Below are positions 30,820-40,585 of a DNA stretch of 64,000 nucleotides, piece by piece. The DNA is taken from positions 11,181,579-11,245,578 of the forward strand of contig NC_087065.1 of the NCBI RefSeq assembly GCF_963678635.1, in the 5' to 3' direction. Position numbers and translations under genes: made by a program. The notes beneath the pieces were generated by a model. That model was not told where the DNA came from. It saw nothing but the letters and a program-made list of their open reading frames with translations, and did not search any database. The stretch comes from Symsagittifera roscoffensis. Its lineage: Eukaryota; Xenacoelomorpha; Acoela; Convolutidae. Each line of letters opens with the position of its first letter. Position 1 is the first letter of the stretch.

Positions 30820-32706
30820 CTAACAAGGTATTGCTATCAGAGCGTGTATCTTCGGAGTGGTTCTCATTTCTTCTTCGTCGTATCGTAACACTACCGCTCT
30901 CCATGGAAGACTCACCAACTGCTCGATCATTTCCGCGTGCATTTCAGAGAATACCATAGTCCCGTATGCCTTCTGCCTCAGGATGGTGCCTTGCATCATC
31001 GTCTCCAAATAACCTTTAATGACACTTTTCTCTTCCAGAGCCATTAAGTGTCCTCTGGCTGAATTTCTGTACTCTAACATCTCCATGTATCCACCGGCGG
31101 GTTCATCAATCGATACAGTTTCCGACACTGTCAGTCGGTTATATTCCAGTGAGACTAGCTCTCCCACGACGCTTCCCTTTCCGTGATTCATGGGAGACGG
31201 TTTGAAGTCTTTAAGGGTACTCTCTCCACATTGGCTGAGTATCTCCATTTCTAACGTCGCTCCAGTCAGAGTGCGGTCACTCTTCTTGGTTTTGTAACTG
31301 GCTGATTTTATTCCTGCAATGAGAATGGGTGGCACCATCGCTACGTCAGTCAATATCCTGTCTGTGCCAGGCAATCGATCATCACCCTGTCCCAAATCCA
31401 TAGCTTCTTCGACGCGTTTTCTTCTAGCTGAGTTGACAGTTTTCATCGAGATTTCGGAATCCACCTTCGTATTTCCCGTTTTCCTCATTGTCAGCTTGCT
31501 GCCCAGTTTCATCTTTGTTCCATTATTTCTGTCAATCACCATTTTTGATCGCATCGTTCCCTTCCGGGTTCTTGACAGATATACCACTTCTCCTTTGTCT
31601 TCTTGCGGCGATATTTTGTTAGAATTGTTTGCCTCACTTTCGTCAGTGGCCGAGTCGAGCAACAACACGCTCAATCTCCTTTCACACTCGTCGAATTTGT
31701 CGAGGACTTCCCGCATTAGTGGTCGGTTGAGACTTAGTTTCGAAATAGACTGGGTTCCGTAGCTCTGAACTACCGTCCAGACCTCTTCCATTAAGGCCAC
31801 TCTGTCCATTCTGCATCCCGTCCTGATTTCATGGTCTCTATGATGCGCCTCCAACTCTTCTTCGGGCAACGTTCCCAAGAAAGGTACTCTGGCAGTGCCT
31901 TCTATTCTTCTTCTCCTTGGTGATTCCATCAAGAGTTTCTGCTCGGTATTTTTAGAATTGCTCGGAGAGCTGCTCTCCGGCAAGTTCCAGTTCGCTCCCA
32001 TGAAGGCCGACGGGGGTTCCAGCGTAGAAGTTCCCTCGTTTGCCGGCTCAGTCGTCGCTTCCAACGTGTCCATGCCGTTTTCAAAATCGCTGAGGAAATT
32101 AAAGTCTAGGCTGGATATCCCTCCTGTCGAAGCCTTATCGTCTTCTTTCTCGGCTTGATCGGGATCCTGTTGCATAGGTTCTTCCGATCGACGGCTTGCT
32201 CCCTGCCCATCGTCTCGTCCTGGGTTTTTTCCTGAATTTGAGGGCCCTTGCTTTTCACTTCTTGCTCCATCAGGAAATTTTGTTACAGCTAGTCTGCCAG
32301 CCGACTGATCTTCCTCCTCTCCAAGAACTACTTTGATCTCTTCATAGCCATAGGTTGCTAGCATGGTTCTAGTCTGAAGCGTTCCTCCCACCGTTAACTC
32401 TGGTTTTACACTCGTTAGGATTATGGAGGCTTCTGGTATGTCAGCCTTGCCTCTCATCATCATAGGCGCTAGATCCAGTTTCGCCCATTCCTCGTCAAAC
32501 CTCCCAGGCTTCAGAGTCGCTGCATTGCTCATTCGTCTCCTCGTTGCTTCATCCGTGTAAGCAAACTGCGTATACTGCAGCACTGCGGCATTTCTGATCA
32601 CAAAACACGGGTCCATCGTTTCTGAGAATTTCGCCATCCTCCTTTCATTAGTCTCAAAAGCTCTCAACCTAGGAGTTTGCACTGCGGAGACTGCTCCGAG
32701 CAACAT
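30820..32706 (-). CDS. accessory segment 3 (628 codons), right copy
   Basis: ATG at 32706 (MLLGAVSAVQ). However, sequence just upstream in the same phase (YKKLPEEIPEFPL) looks coding and joins segment 2 after a one-base frameshift in a G-run near 32765, so 32706 is probably not the true start. Domain impressions: ordered 1-130; polar linker 140-280; helical 290-350 (MREVLDKFDECERRL); basic 360-480; ordered C-terminus. It is followed after TAA 30820 by segment 4 in the same frame. The product is unrecognised; it is part of a protein of roughly 1,900 residues. Confidence 0.7.
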   Translation of the reverse strand: MLLGAVSAVQTPRLRAFETNERRMAKFSETMDPCFVIRNAAVLQYTQFAYTDEATRRRMSNAATLKPGRFDEEWAKLDLAPMMMRGKADIPEASIILTSVKPELTVGGTLQTRTMLATYGYEEIKVVLGEEEDQSAGRLAVTKFPDGARSEKQGPSNSGKNPGRDDGQGASRRSEEPMQQDPDQAEKEDDKASTGGISSLDFNFLSDFENGMDTLEATTEPANEGTSTLEPPSAFMGANWNLPESSSPSNSKNTEQKLLMESPRRRRIEGTARVPFLGTLPEEELEAHHRDHEIRTGCRMDRVALMEEVWTVVQSYGTQSISKLSLNRPLMREVLDKFDECERRLSVLLLDSATDESEANNSNKISPQEDKGEVVYLSRTRKGTMRSKMVIDRNNGTKMKLGSKLTMRKTGNTKVDSEISMKTVNSARRKRVEEAMDLGQGDDRLPGTDRILTDVAMVPPILIAGIKSASYKTKKSDRTLTGATLEMEILSQCGESTLKDFKPSPMNHGKGSVVGELVSLEYNRLTVSETVSIDEPAGGYMEMLEYRNSARGHLMALEEKSVIKGYLETMMQGTILRQKAYGTMVFSEMHAEMIEQLVSLPWRAVVLRYDEEEMRTTPKIHALIAIPC

Positions 32707-33833
32707 GCTTCTTATCAGAGGGAATTCAGGGATTTCCTCCGGCAGTTTCTTGTAATCACCCCCAGCCTTTCGTCTCTTCTCTCACCTTATGGTACGCTGC
32801 AGTCAGTCGAGGAATTCTTGTGACCTCGCCGTTTGTTTTGTCATAGGGTCTCAGATTCCAGAGCTTAGGGAATACTTCAAGTGATCGTCAAAGTTAATGA
32901 CCGTCATCTCTGGCTCCGATATCTTTGCAAACAATAGGTCTTTTCTCATGAGCTCTCGCAGTACATGCTGCTCACAGCAATTCAGCGCACTTTCGTCCAC
33001 TGCTGATATGAGGTTCAGGTGCAGCACCGACCTCCTGTATGCTTCCACCTTAACATCAGGGAACGCAAACGTGACTGCAGGTCCATATGTGCTTGTCACG
33101 AACTCCGTGGCTCCTCCGACCAATGCTAAGGGATCGGTCCTCATTGCTAAGCTCAGATTAGTTAGCAGGGGCATGCCCCAATATGACGTCGCACATCTTC
33201 CTCCCACTGAATCGTTTCGTCCTCTCCTGTTCCAAAGCGATTCTGCTGCAGAAGGTACTGGATAAGAGTATGTCGCAAATCTCTTATCTTATTCCAGGAA
33301 TCCGTGGACCGCTTCACATCGAATTTCCTCACGTTATCTCTCATCTGCTCCGGATAGCTTGGCAAATTCATCAATCATCACAAGTTTGCATGCGTTATCG
33401 CAAACAACTTTAGAAGTCCGTCTAATCGCAAAATCTGCACTCCTTCGATGAGCAGTATCAATGGTCCTCTCACGAAGTTCTCTGATCCAAACGTCACGAA
33501 CAGGGCTAGTAATTCAACGATCGATACTTCTACGACTGCTTGGAGGAATTCTTTTATCAGATATCGAGAAAACGAGGGTAAATTTTCGGCTCCTAACCCT
33601 TCCAGCATGCTGTCAGTCCGATCAAAGCCTTATTCTCCCTTCACCTTCTGTGTCCCGAAGGCTTCCAGGGTAACTTGGCACACTTTGTATACGAATTCGG
33701 TTGATTTCTCTACAGCCTTTTCGGCCAGGTTTACCTCCTTCGCTAGGTAGGCATGGATTTTCTGATCATCACTAGGCCTCGCTCGAAAGCATCCGCGCCC
33801 AATGCTGCCACTCGAGGGGTCAAGTGCAGTCAC
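32707..33833 (-). pseudogene. accessory segment 2 (fragmented)
   Basis: Frames 33833-33630, 33608-33378, 33374-33162 and 33207-32851 make up a continuous coding-like stretch broken by indels and stops. The part at 33570-33400 is strongly hydrophobic (VEVSIVELLALFVTF, then PLILLIEGVQILRL). It could be membrane-associated or a buried helical core. No family is recognised. Confidence 0.5.
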
Positions 33834-34473
33834 TGGTTAGCCTCTGGTTTCGTTCTCAAAACCATCGCTTCCCAGCGAGCTCTGGTTTCCTTGGAATTTT
33901 TCCTTCTCTCTCCTTCCTCCTTTACTTCCATTCCTCGAAACCATAAATCATTTGACATCGCTACGATTACTCGATGGTCATCGTCAATTCCTGGCTTCAG
34001 TTTGAGTTGTTGACTGAAGTTGGACAGTTCCAACCCCAGTACTTCGTCTAACACTAACATTTGTAGTGAATGGTTCTTAAATCCTTGCATCGCATTCGAG
34101 ATGTCAGACCACACCGCAGGTAATTCAGCCCTGAGTGGCCTCAGATTCTCGATCTCTATTCCGCAATTTGGGGCCGATATGATCACATCATATTTCCCTT
34201 CCGAGAGCAAAGCCACCATCGCATATACGAACTTCATTCCATCCGGGAGAGCAGTGCATATCCCGAAGACAGTGCAAACACGGCTCTCGGTGTTATCTTG
34301 GTGAAGGCACCTTCTTTCAGGGTGTCTACTACTTCGCCCATTGATTCGAGGATATCCTTTATAGCTGGCCATAAAGCGCCTTCGGCTGTCGTAGGCTCTC
34401 TGAGTCTGCTCAGGAAACCACTACTGTGTAGATGATCGTTCATGCCAGCAAATACGGTTGTGATTGGGTTCAT
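33830..34473 (-). pseudogene. ORF3/accessory segment 1, possible second SGNH-like domain
   Basis: Two overlapping frames (34473-34234, then 34372-33830, with useful sequence from about 34260). The strand-like TTVFAGMNDHLHSSG resembles SGNH block III (GXND), followed at the expected distance by a second strand (AVFALSSGYALL) and a third (KYDVIISAPN). I cannot find a GDS block I in the preceding sequence (34483-34600), so if this is an SGNH fold it has lost the nucleophile. It ends at TAA 33830. It could equally be an unrelated Rossmann-like fold. Confidence 0.4.
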
Positions 34474-34482
34474 TTCTGTCTG

Positions 34483-34961
34483 TCATTGTACCCCGATTGC
34501 CATCGACAAAGACTGCATTAGGTCCAGGTCGACCGCTGCCAACATTATAACATCAGGCCAAAACAGGCACTTAGAGGTCGCGACTATCAAAATTTTTTCC
34601 TTCCTCATTTCTGCTTTGTCATACGCAGCAAAGATGGTCTCATCTTTCTTGATCGCCTTCAATCCACCGTATCTCTGAACATCACCTTCTTGATTAACTT
34701 GTTTCGGGTACGTTCTTTCTTTTACGTGACCTGGGGGTGCTTTTACCTGCCTGAACACCTTTACATGTTGTCCTATTTCATATCTTGCAATGGTCTTGCA
34801 TTAACTGGACCCATTGTATTGTTTGAGGGCAGTTTCACATCTTGCAATGTTCTTGCATTAACTGGACCCATTGTATTGTTTGAGGGCAGTCCCTCTAATT
34901 CGGCAAATCTCAAGGTGGTTGTAGAGCTGAAGTTTATGCCAGCGGTTATCAACCAGCCCAC
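34483..34961 (-). pseudogene. ORF3 N-terminal part in B
   Basis: Frames 34961-34773 and 34758-34483, matching E1 19733-20090. B has an internal duplication of the peptide LPSNNTMGPVNAR...LQD (34778-34890, about 57 bp), which E1 lacks. After AEMRK it continues into KILIVATSKCLFWPD, a strand-like segment leading to the GMND region. It stops at TAA near 34483. Confidence 0.55.
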
Positions 34962-36273
34962 GCCTATTATTGGAGCCCACGCCCGAGTACAGTCCGTTGA
35001 CAGGCAATCTTGCTCGATTCAACATCCTCATGGCATCTGCTGCAAAGCTCACCGTCTGAAGGTTCAATTTCATCAGATCTTGTTTGTACATATGCCAAGG
35101 AGAAGGTATGGGCCTCGACCACATCAAAGAGCTCCTGCCTGGACGTCGCTCATCTCGACTGGTACTCGTCGTCTCTGATCTTGTCTCCCATCATGAGGTG
35201 CTGGTCGTCTCCGCGGTCGGATTGACAGGTCCTAATCTTCGTCTAGGATGGATTGTTCTTCTCATTGGCGCTTCCCCCAATCGATCTTGTTGATTTGCCC
35301 TTAACCCTGGCTCGCTAGAGCTTTGCGGCCTGTAGGTCGTCACGTCTGGGATCGTTCCCAAACGTGTTTCTAAGTTTGGGGGCACAAAGGTTGAAACTGC
35401 CGGTCCATTCGTGGTTTCTTCCTTCTTCAGCACTCCCGTGTCAAAGAGCTCGACTTCCATTTCATCCAGTTGCTCTTGGAAGACTCGGTTCAACCAGGCT
35501 TGTCCTTCAATGCTATCAAAGTGGATCCCATCAGTGGTTAGTCTGGCCTAATCCATAGCTCTCAGCTCGTGTTCAATGTCCATAAGGATCATCCGTCCAG
35601 CATTCCGACTCGCAAGGTTTCTGAGGATGTTTTTCCACTTCATGACTCCTTTATTATGTCATCCTCTTGTCGCTGTCAACGTTTTCGTGCTCATGGGTAC
35701 GGTGCAGACGGTCAGTACCGCGCACTTGAATTTATGCCAGAGAGTAGTAGTTAGGCACACCATCATCGACTCCGATTGTGCCTCTTACTCATCTGAGCCT
35801 CTTGATACGTTATTCTTCCCTATTAGGATCATTATATTAGATATCCTCTCTGGGTTCATCAGCTCCCCCATCCGAAATAGCTGGGCCATCGTTGCATCTC
35901 CAAAGCCCATCACCGTAGTGATCCAAGAGGTCCTCAAATTCTGGAGTACTCTCACTAAGCTGTCACCCATTATCAGATGTGATGTCCCAAGTGGCAGTTG
36001 CTGCAGGTTTACTGCTGGGCTCCAAGTGAATCGATTGAAGCAGGCTCGTAGATCCGTGTCCGGAACTCCTGAGAAGCTATACTTCAACTGGTTGTTATTC
36101 TGGACGTCGATCACTCGGGACACTTTCTTCATCAGCATTTCTCGTACCTTTCTGTCTGGAACCTTAGAGCTCTTTGTCGGTAACGTTGTATCACTAACTC
36201 CCGTTCTTGTCATCATAACTTGGGAGAGTTGCACTCTGCCCGCATCATCGATTGTTCCATAGGGTGCAGTCAC
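34858..36273 (-). pseudogene. ORF2 SGNH hydrolase in B (degenerate)
   Basis: Frames 36273-35785, 35493-35191 and 35127-34858. Block I is intact (LIMGDSLVRV). Block III is changed from GTND to GKNN, removing a residue that contributes to the oxyanion hole. The DGIHF motif is present near 35520. Stops or frameshifts fall near 35785, 35550 and 35190. By sequence this copy should be inactive even if translated. Confidence 0.85.
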
Positions 36274-36306
36274 CCCGGAAGATGGCGCATTTCTATTAGC
36301 GACTAA

Positions 36307-37202
36307 TCATCCAGCTGTTTGTATCAACTTTCTCACGGTTTGCTCTACAACTGGCTCACCTAGGGTGTCAATCGGGTCCGGGATTGTCACTCGACCAGTT
36401 GTAGCTGGGAGTCGCGTCTCCGTCGTTCGACTCAACTCGCGAGGCGTCAAAAGTTCCATCGGGGACTGCCCACGAGGATTATTCCTTGTAGGTATCACTT
36501 TTTCCACGGCTGTCGTCAACGCCAGCCGCTCCGATCGCTCTCTGTACTCGCGCCTCCAGGGCTCTATTTCTTCACCCTGTTTCTTGTTGCAATCCTCAAA
36601 CAGTCTCTTCCACATGCCTCTATCTTCTTCTGTACTGAGCATGGTTTTGGTCATTTCGTCCAGCTCCCTTCTGGTCTTCTCCAGTACTTCTGTTCTTCTA
36701 TCGTCCCGTTAAGATCTTGCATGGTTTCGTTCGTCTGAACCTCCTCCTCTACTCTCGCCTTCTTTGGTGGCACAGCTGCTCTCAGTTGTGAACTAGACGA
36801 GGCAGCCTCGCTGTTCATTTTTTGATGCATCCTCCTCAATCCAGACCTAGGCTTGGTGGGCAAAGGCATCTCACCTGGTTGGCAGGTCCTCGAACTTCCC
36901 AATCCAGGCTCGTTCGCCGAGTCACTTCATGAGAGAGCGCTGTTTCTTCACCTCATCATTCTCATGTTCGGTTGGTTTAGTACTCCTCTTTCTCCATATG
37001 CTGCCATCAATAAGACTTCCGTGGGGCGACCACCATGGTTATCATGGCCCAATATGTTTATTAAGGCGGCCAGCAACATGACCACCTCTGGGACCTCCAG
37101 AGCGAAGTCTCGATCCATCAGCCCACGATAGATTGCATCTACCATTGGTCCCACATATGCCTCTACCAGGTCCATTAATTCGTTCAAGTTGAATTTGTCC
37201 AT
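36307..37202 (-). pseudogene. ORF2 coiled-coil half in B
   Basis: ATG at 37202 (MDKFNLNELMDL). The frame has a TGA near 36945 (Gly in E1) and a frameshift near 36660, before TKTMLSTEEDRG. Both lesions are shared with A (46132-47375) and with the fragment at 57818-58576, so they are inherited from a common parent. It retains the 42-codon N-terminal stretch missing in E1. Coiled coil as in E1. Confidence 0.75.
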
Positions 37203-37647
37203 GTTCTTTCAGATTCGATTCTATTATCGGTTTGATGAATTGAAATCAAGTGAAGAATTAACTGATCAATCAGGATCTAGAAAAGAGGTCGCCAATATCA
37301 CATTTGTCAGCTTTACACAAATTTTATCTTAAAACTTATTTAAAACAGTCAGATAAAAAAAATTTGATCCTAAAATTTATTAAAATCAATCCGTTGCTAA
37401 AATTTTGGAATTCGACCTAAGAATGGACAGTCCAAACTTTGGATCTATTCCTAAGATAGTCATTCGGTTATTCATGGTCACTTATTCCTTCTTACCCAGG
37501 CTCTTAATAACATAACCTAACACATAACATAACATAACACACATATCACATACAACACATATATAGTATGACGCCTTCCTGCATGCAACCTAAGCTCAGC
37601 CTATACATAAATAATTTTTCTTACGTAAGTATACTTGTACATTAGTA
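37203..37647 (-). other. non-coding spacer between Pol and ORF2 in B
   Basis: Matches 17237-17629, including the acceptor-like tract (reverse complement of 37277-37288) and the TTATG-type microsatellite (37513-37560). No gene is seen. Confidence 0.65.
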
Positions 37648-38219
37648 TCAGAGAAGATTACGCGTATCAGTGCATACAGCTCCCGTGGATGCATTTTTCC
37701 TCTGTTCATCGTACACTGGAAGCGAGAGCTCCTTTACTTCCCTTTCCACAAGGAGTCTCTCAATCTCGTCAAGGACAAGACTAAGTTTTCCGGGTCCACC
37801 TGCCGCTTCTCCGTCGCCCTCGAAGCATAAGTAATTAGCTAAGTACTTTCCCGGTATCCGTGACGCCGCCGGGGGCAAAGCTGCTACGCCTCCTATTCCT
37901 GGTCTTTGCTTCCAAAGGAGTTCTATGTTTTTATATTCCCTCTTAATATTCCCATCTTAAAACTCATGTCTGATGTGATCGCTATCGCATATGTTCTATT
38001 TGTGAGTATGAAATCGCTATCTGTCAATATTATGCTGCTTGAGTATTCATTTGGCAAGTTAAAATTTGACTCCACTACTCTCCCTATATCCGGTTTCTTA
38101 GGGTCCTCGCCTGTTTCTGCTTCTAGATCACCTGTCTCTCTTGCTATTCTTAATTTTTTTAATAATAAGTTTTCCGTGTGGTTAAGTCCTACCCCCACTC
38201 CCCCGACAAAAATATCCAT
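37648..38219 (-). pseudogene. macrodomain-like domain in B (frameshifted)
   Basis: 38219-37923 gives the N-terminal strand region through AIAITSDMSF and then diverges because about 36 bases are lost near 37950. 37878-37648 resumes with GKYL and VKELSLPVYD but shifts phase before the last helix. In B the preceding Pol frame ends with TGA at 38235, in phase with this ORF, as in A. The fold is broken. Confidence 0.6.
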
Positions 38220-38234
38220 CGACGTCCCCGTCGA

Positions 38235-38670
38235 TCACATACCGGATATCAAACCGAGATTGGATGCAGGAATGAGTAGTTGCCCTTCTTGGGCAGCCCA
38301 CGTAGGATCATCTCTTTCGGTTTTTATGTATTTCATGCTCTCACAGTCTACATCTTGAATCGTGAGACTGGTCTTCTTTGGGTGTGACTCTGACGTCATT
38401 TCCATCGTTATTTTCCCTGGTGCCCTTTTTGTTGACCTCACAAGCAGGGTCCATCATCAGATAATCCCCCTCTTCCATGTCTGCAGGTAAACACCAGTCT
38501 TCTGTCGATGGGTTGTGTGGCTTCATGTTCTCGTAGTGAGCGGCTCGGCCAGTACTCAGTCTATGAAAGCGTCCCTCCTGGTGCACTTCCGTAATGATGA
38601 AGGGCCCCCCCCCCCCCTTTTTAGGAGCTTTTCCGTTCCTTTTGGTCGTATAACGTTCTGAAATACCCAT
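38235..38670 (-). pseudogene. Pol GPY/F and acidic tail in B (internal deletion)
   Basis: The GPF of the GPY/F module is preceded by a run of 13 C (38605-38617, G on the coding strand) that has replaced the KKWR codons. Most of the acidic region found in A is missing: the sequence passes from the ENNDGND motif directly to the ESHPK segment (about 38400). It ends at TGA 38235 after ISGM. Confidence 0.75.
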
Positions 38671-39667
38671 ACGTGGACTCCTACCCAGTAAGCTTTTGCA
38701 CCAGCTCCTTTCTATCGAATATTTTCCTCTGCCTTGCCTGTGCCTGCTGAGTGTTCCGTCTACACAAGTCGTTTAGTTACTGTTGACGTCTAATCACAAC
38801 CCTTACATAGACCTGTGGAGACGTTTTCTTTCCCTCATACTCTGGGTAGAAGAAAGTCAAGGGCAAAGACTTCTCGGGTCCGGTTAACATCTTCTCGTGT
38901 CCGGTGGAGTGTTGCGTGCTGCTGTAAGCTCCCATCACCTGTGGAAGATATCTGTCCCAATCGGTCATGTACCTGGAACAAAATACCCTCAGCATCGACA
39001 CTAACGTTCGATTTTGCCTTTCCACTAAGCCATTCGTCTGGGGATGGTATGTCGTGGAGTGAGCTTGAGCCACCTGTGAACCTCTCATGAGCTCCTTCAT
39101 AAGTTCTCCCACTAAAGCTGTTCCGTTATCCGATTGAAACGTCATTGGACAACCATGTCTCGCTATCCAAGTATTGATTAGGTGATTGTACGTCTCTTCT
39201 GCTGAGGCAGTTATGCAGGGCACGGCCTCTGCATACTTCATGAAGTGATCTATCATGACCAAGACTTGATTGTAACCACTGTCTGTCATGCAAAATTTCT
39301 GGTGATCAATCTGCACCACCTCGTTGAATTCAAATGACTCGATCGACTGCATGGGAAATCGCAATTTCCTTGGATTCTTGACCTGTTGGCATGACAGACA
39401 TGCTCTTACCCACTTCTCGCATGCCTTTTTCACTCCAGGCCACTCAAAGCTTTTCAGAATCCTCTGGTATACTTTGTCGTTTTACCTGATGGACCTCTGA
39501 TCATGTGACCTGAATAGAAGTTCTGTCTGATAGAGTTGCGGCAACACTATCGCATTAAATTTGTACAGGACCTTGTCTTCTTCTCTTTTCTTACAAGCCA
39601 CAGTACTGTCCCTGTTCAGATATAACCTTCCCTCTTTCTGCATAAAGTACTGTCTCCTGCAATACAA
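38671..39667 (-). pseudogene. integrase in B
   Basis: Main frame 39433-38777. The core Asp (QIDHQ), the second Asp (FQSDNGTAL) and Glu (NGLVERQNR) are all present, and the C-terminal core is continuous through MTDWDRYLPQV, unlike E1. Upstream, the zinc-binding part (39667-39482) is frameshifted after HDQ, losing the second His. The stretch 38671-38776 is the untranslated joint to the GPY/F module. Confidence 0.88.
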
Positions 39668-40585
39668 TAACTTTCTTCCTCCAGGTCACCTTTGTCCGGA
39701 GCTCCATTTTTGATCCACCTTTTCAGGTTGCTCGTCATGTGATCATTTATCTGCGTTTTGAGTAGGTTCGAGAGTCTGTACCTCGCCATCAAGTACGTCT
39801 TCATGGCCCTCATCTGACTATTCAGCTCATGGGGCTTAAGGCACCAAATCTTCACCAACGGTTGTGTTTCTTGTTCGAACGGTTGAACATCTGTCCTGAT
39901 AGCCTCTTTTTGTGGCAACAAACTTATCGAACGCTTCGATACCGCTATTGTTTCCAGATCATCTGCTGCGTTGTCAAAGACTCTTTCCCCTGGTATGAGG
40001 TAGTGATCACTGTCAGGGTCTTGATATAACTCCCTGTCCAGATCCCTTGCTCGAGTCTCCACTAGTAGCGCGTGGATCGCTAGCTCTGACAGTTCCGATC
40101 CTGAGCTCGAGTTTTTGTCTGAGTAGGTGTCGATTCCTGAGTTTCGGGAGTTGTCACCAATTGAAGAGTCTGCGATGGAGCATGTTTCCTCTCCTGGGGC
40201 AGTTATGTGCGTTCTGCTCATCCACATGAACTGACAAAATTTCCTGTTCCTCATCACGATCTTCCTCCTCTACATCAGACTCCCCGGACAAACTTTTTTG
40301 TCCTGGTTTTTGATCCTGAACTCGCCCTCTCTCTTCACTATTCGTCTCCCCGGACAAATTTCTTTGCTCCAGGCTTCGATCAACTTCCTCGCCTTCTTTC
40401 TGCTCGTCTTCAAAGGTAACGGTTTTCTTTTGTGTGTCGTTCTCCTGTTCTTCCCGTTTGTATGAAGTACTTGTTAAAAAATCTTGGGGTATTGAGGATA
40501 TTAGTTGCTGAACTATTGTCCTACAACCCCTCTCAATTTCTTTGTGTTGTCGTCTTGACGGCGTGATCTTCACCTTCTCGCCCAA
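39616..40585 (-). pseudogene. acidic linker in B
   Basis: Frames 40585-40154 and 40257-39616. It has the repeated LSGE motif (near 40350 and 40290) and the conserved RDLDRELYQDPDSD. Here the junction between RNase H and the linker lacks the A-run seen in E1 and reads straight through, which argues against programmed frameshifting at that place in E1. Confidence 0.7.

Larger units (their letters stand above)
29171..34097 (-). repeat. B tandem duplication, right unit (about 4.93 kb)
   Basis: Pairs with 24216-29164. At the junction six bases (29165-29170) lie between units, and the string cttaaatcctcg occurs twice within 30 bp (about 29143 and 29164), suggesting a templated, microhomology-driven join. 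This unit is in phase with the upstream ORF3 sequence and is likely the original copy. Confidence 0.95.

Noticed and set aside
35576-36262. 228-codon + strand ORF opposite B's SGNH region
   Set aside because: Antisense shadow; the - strand carries the GDS and DXXH motifs.
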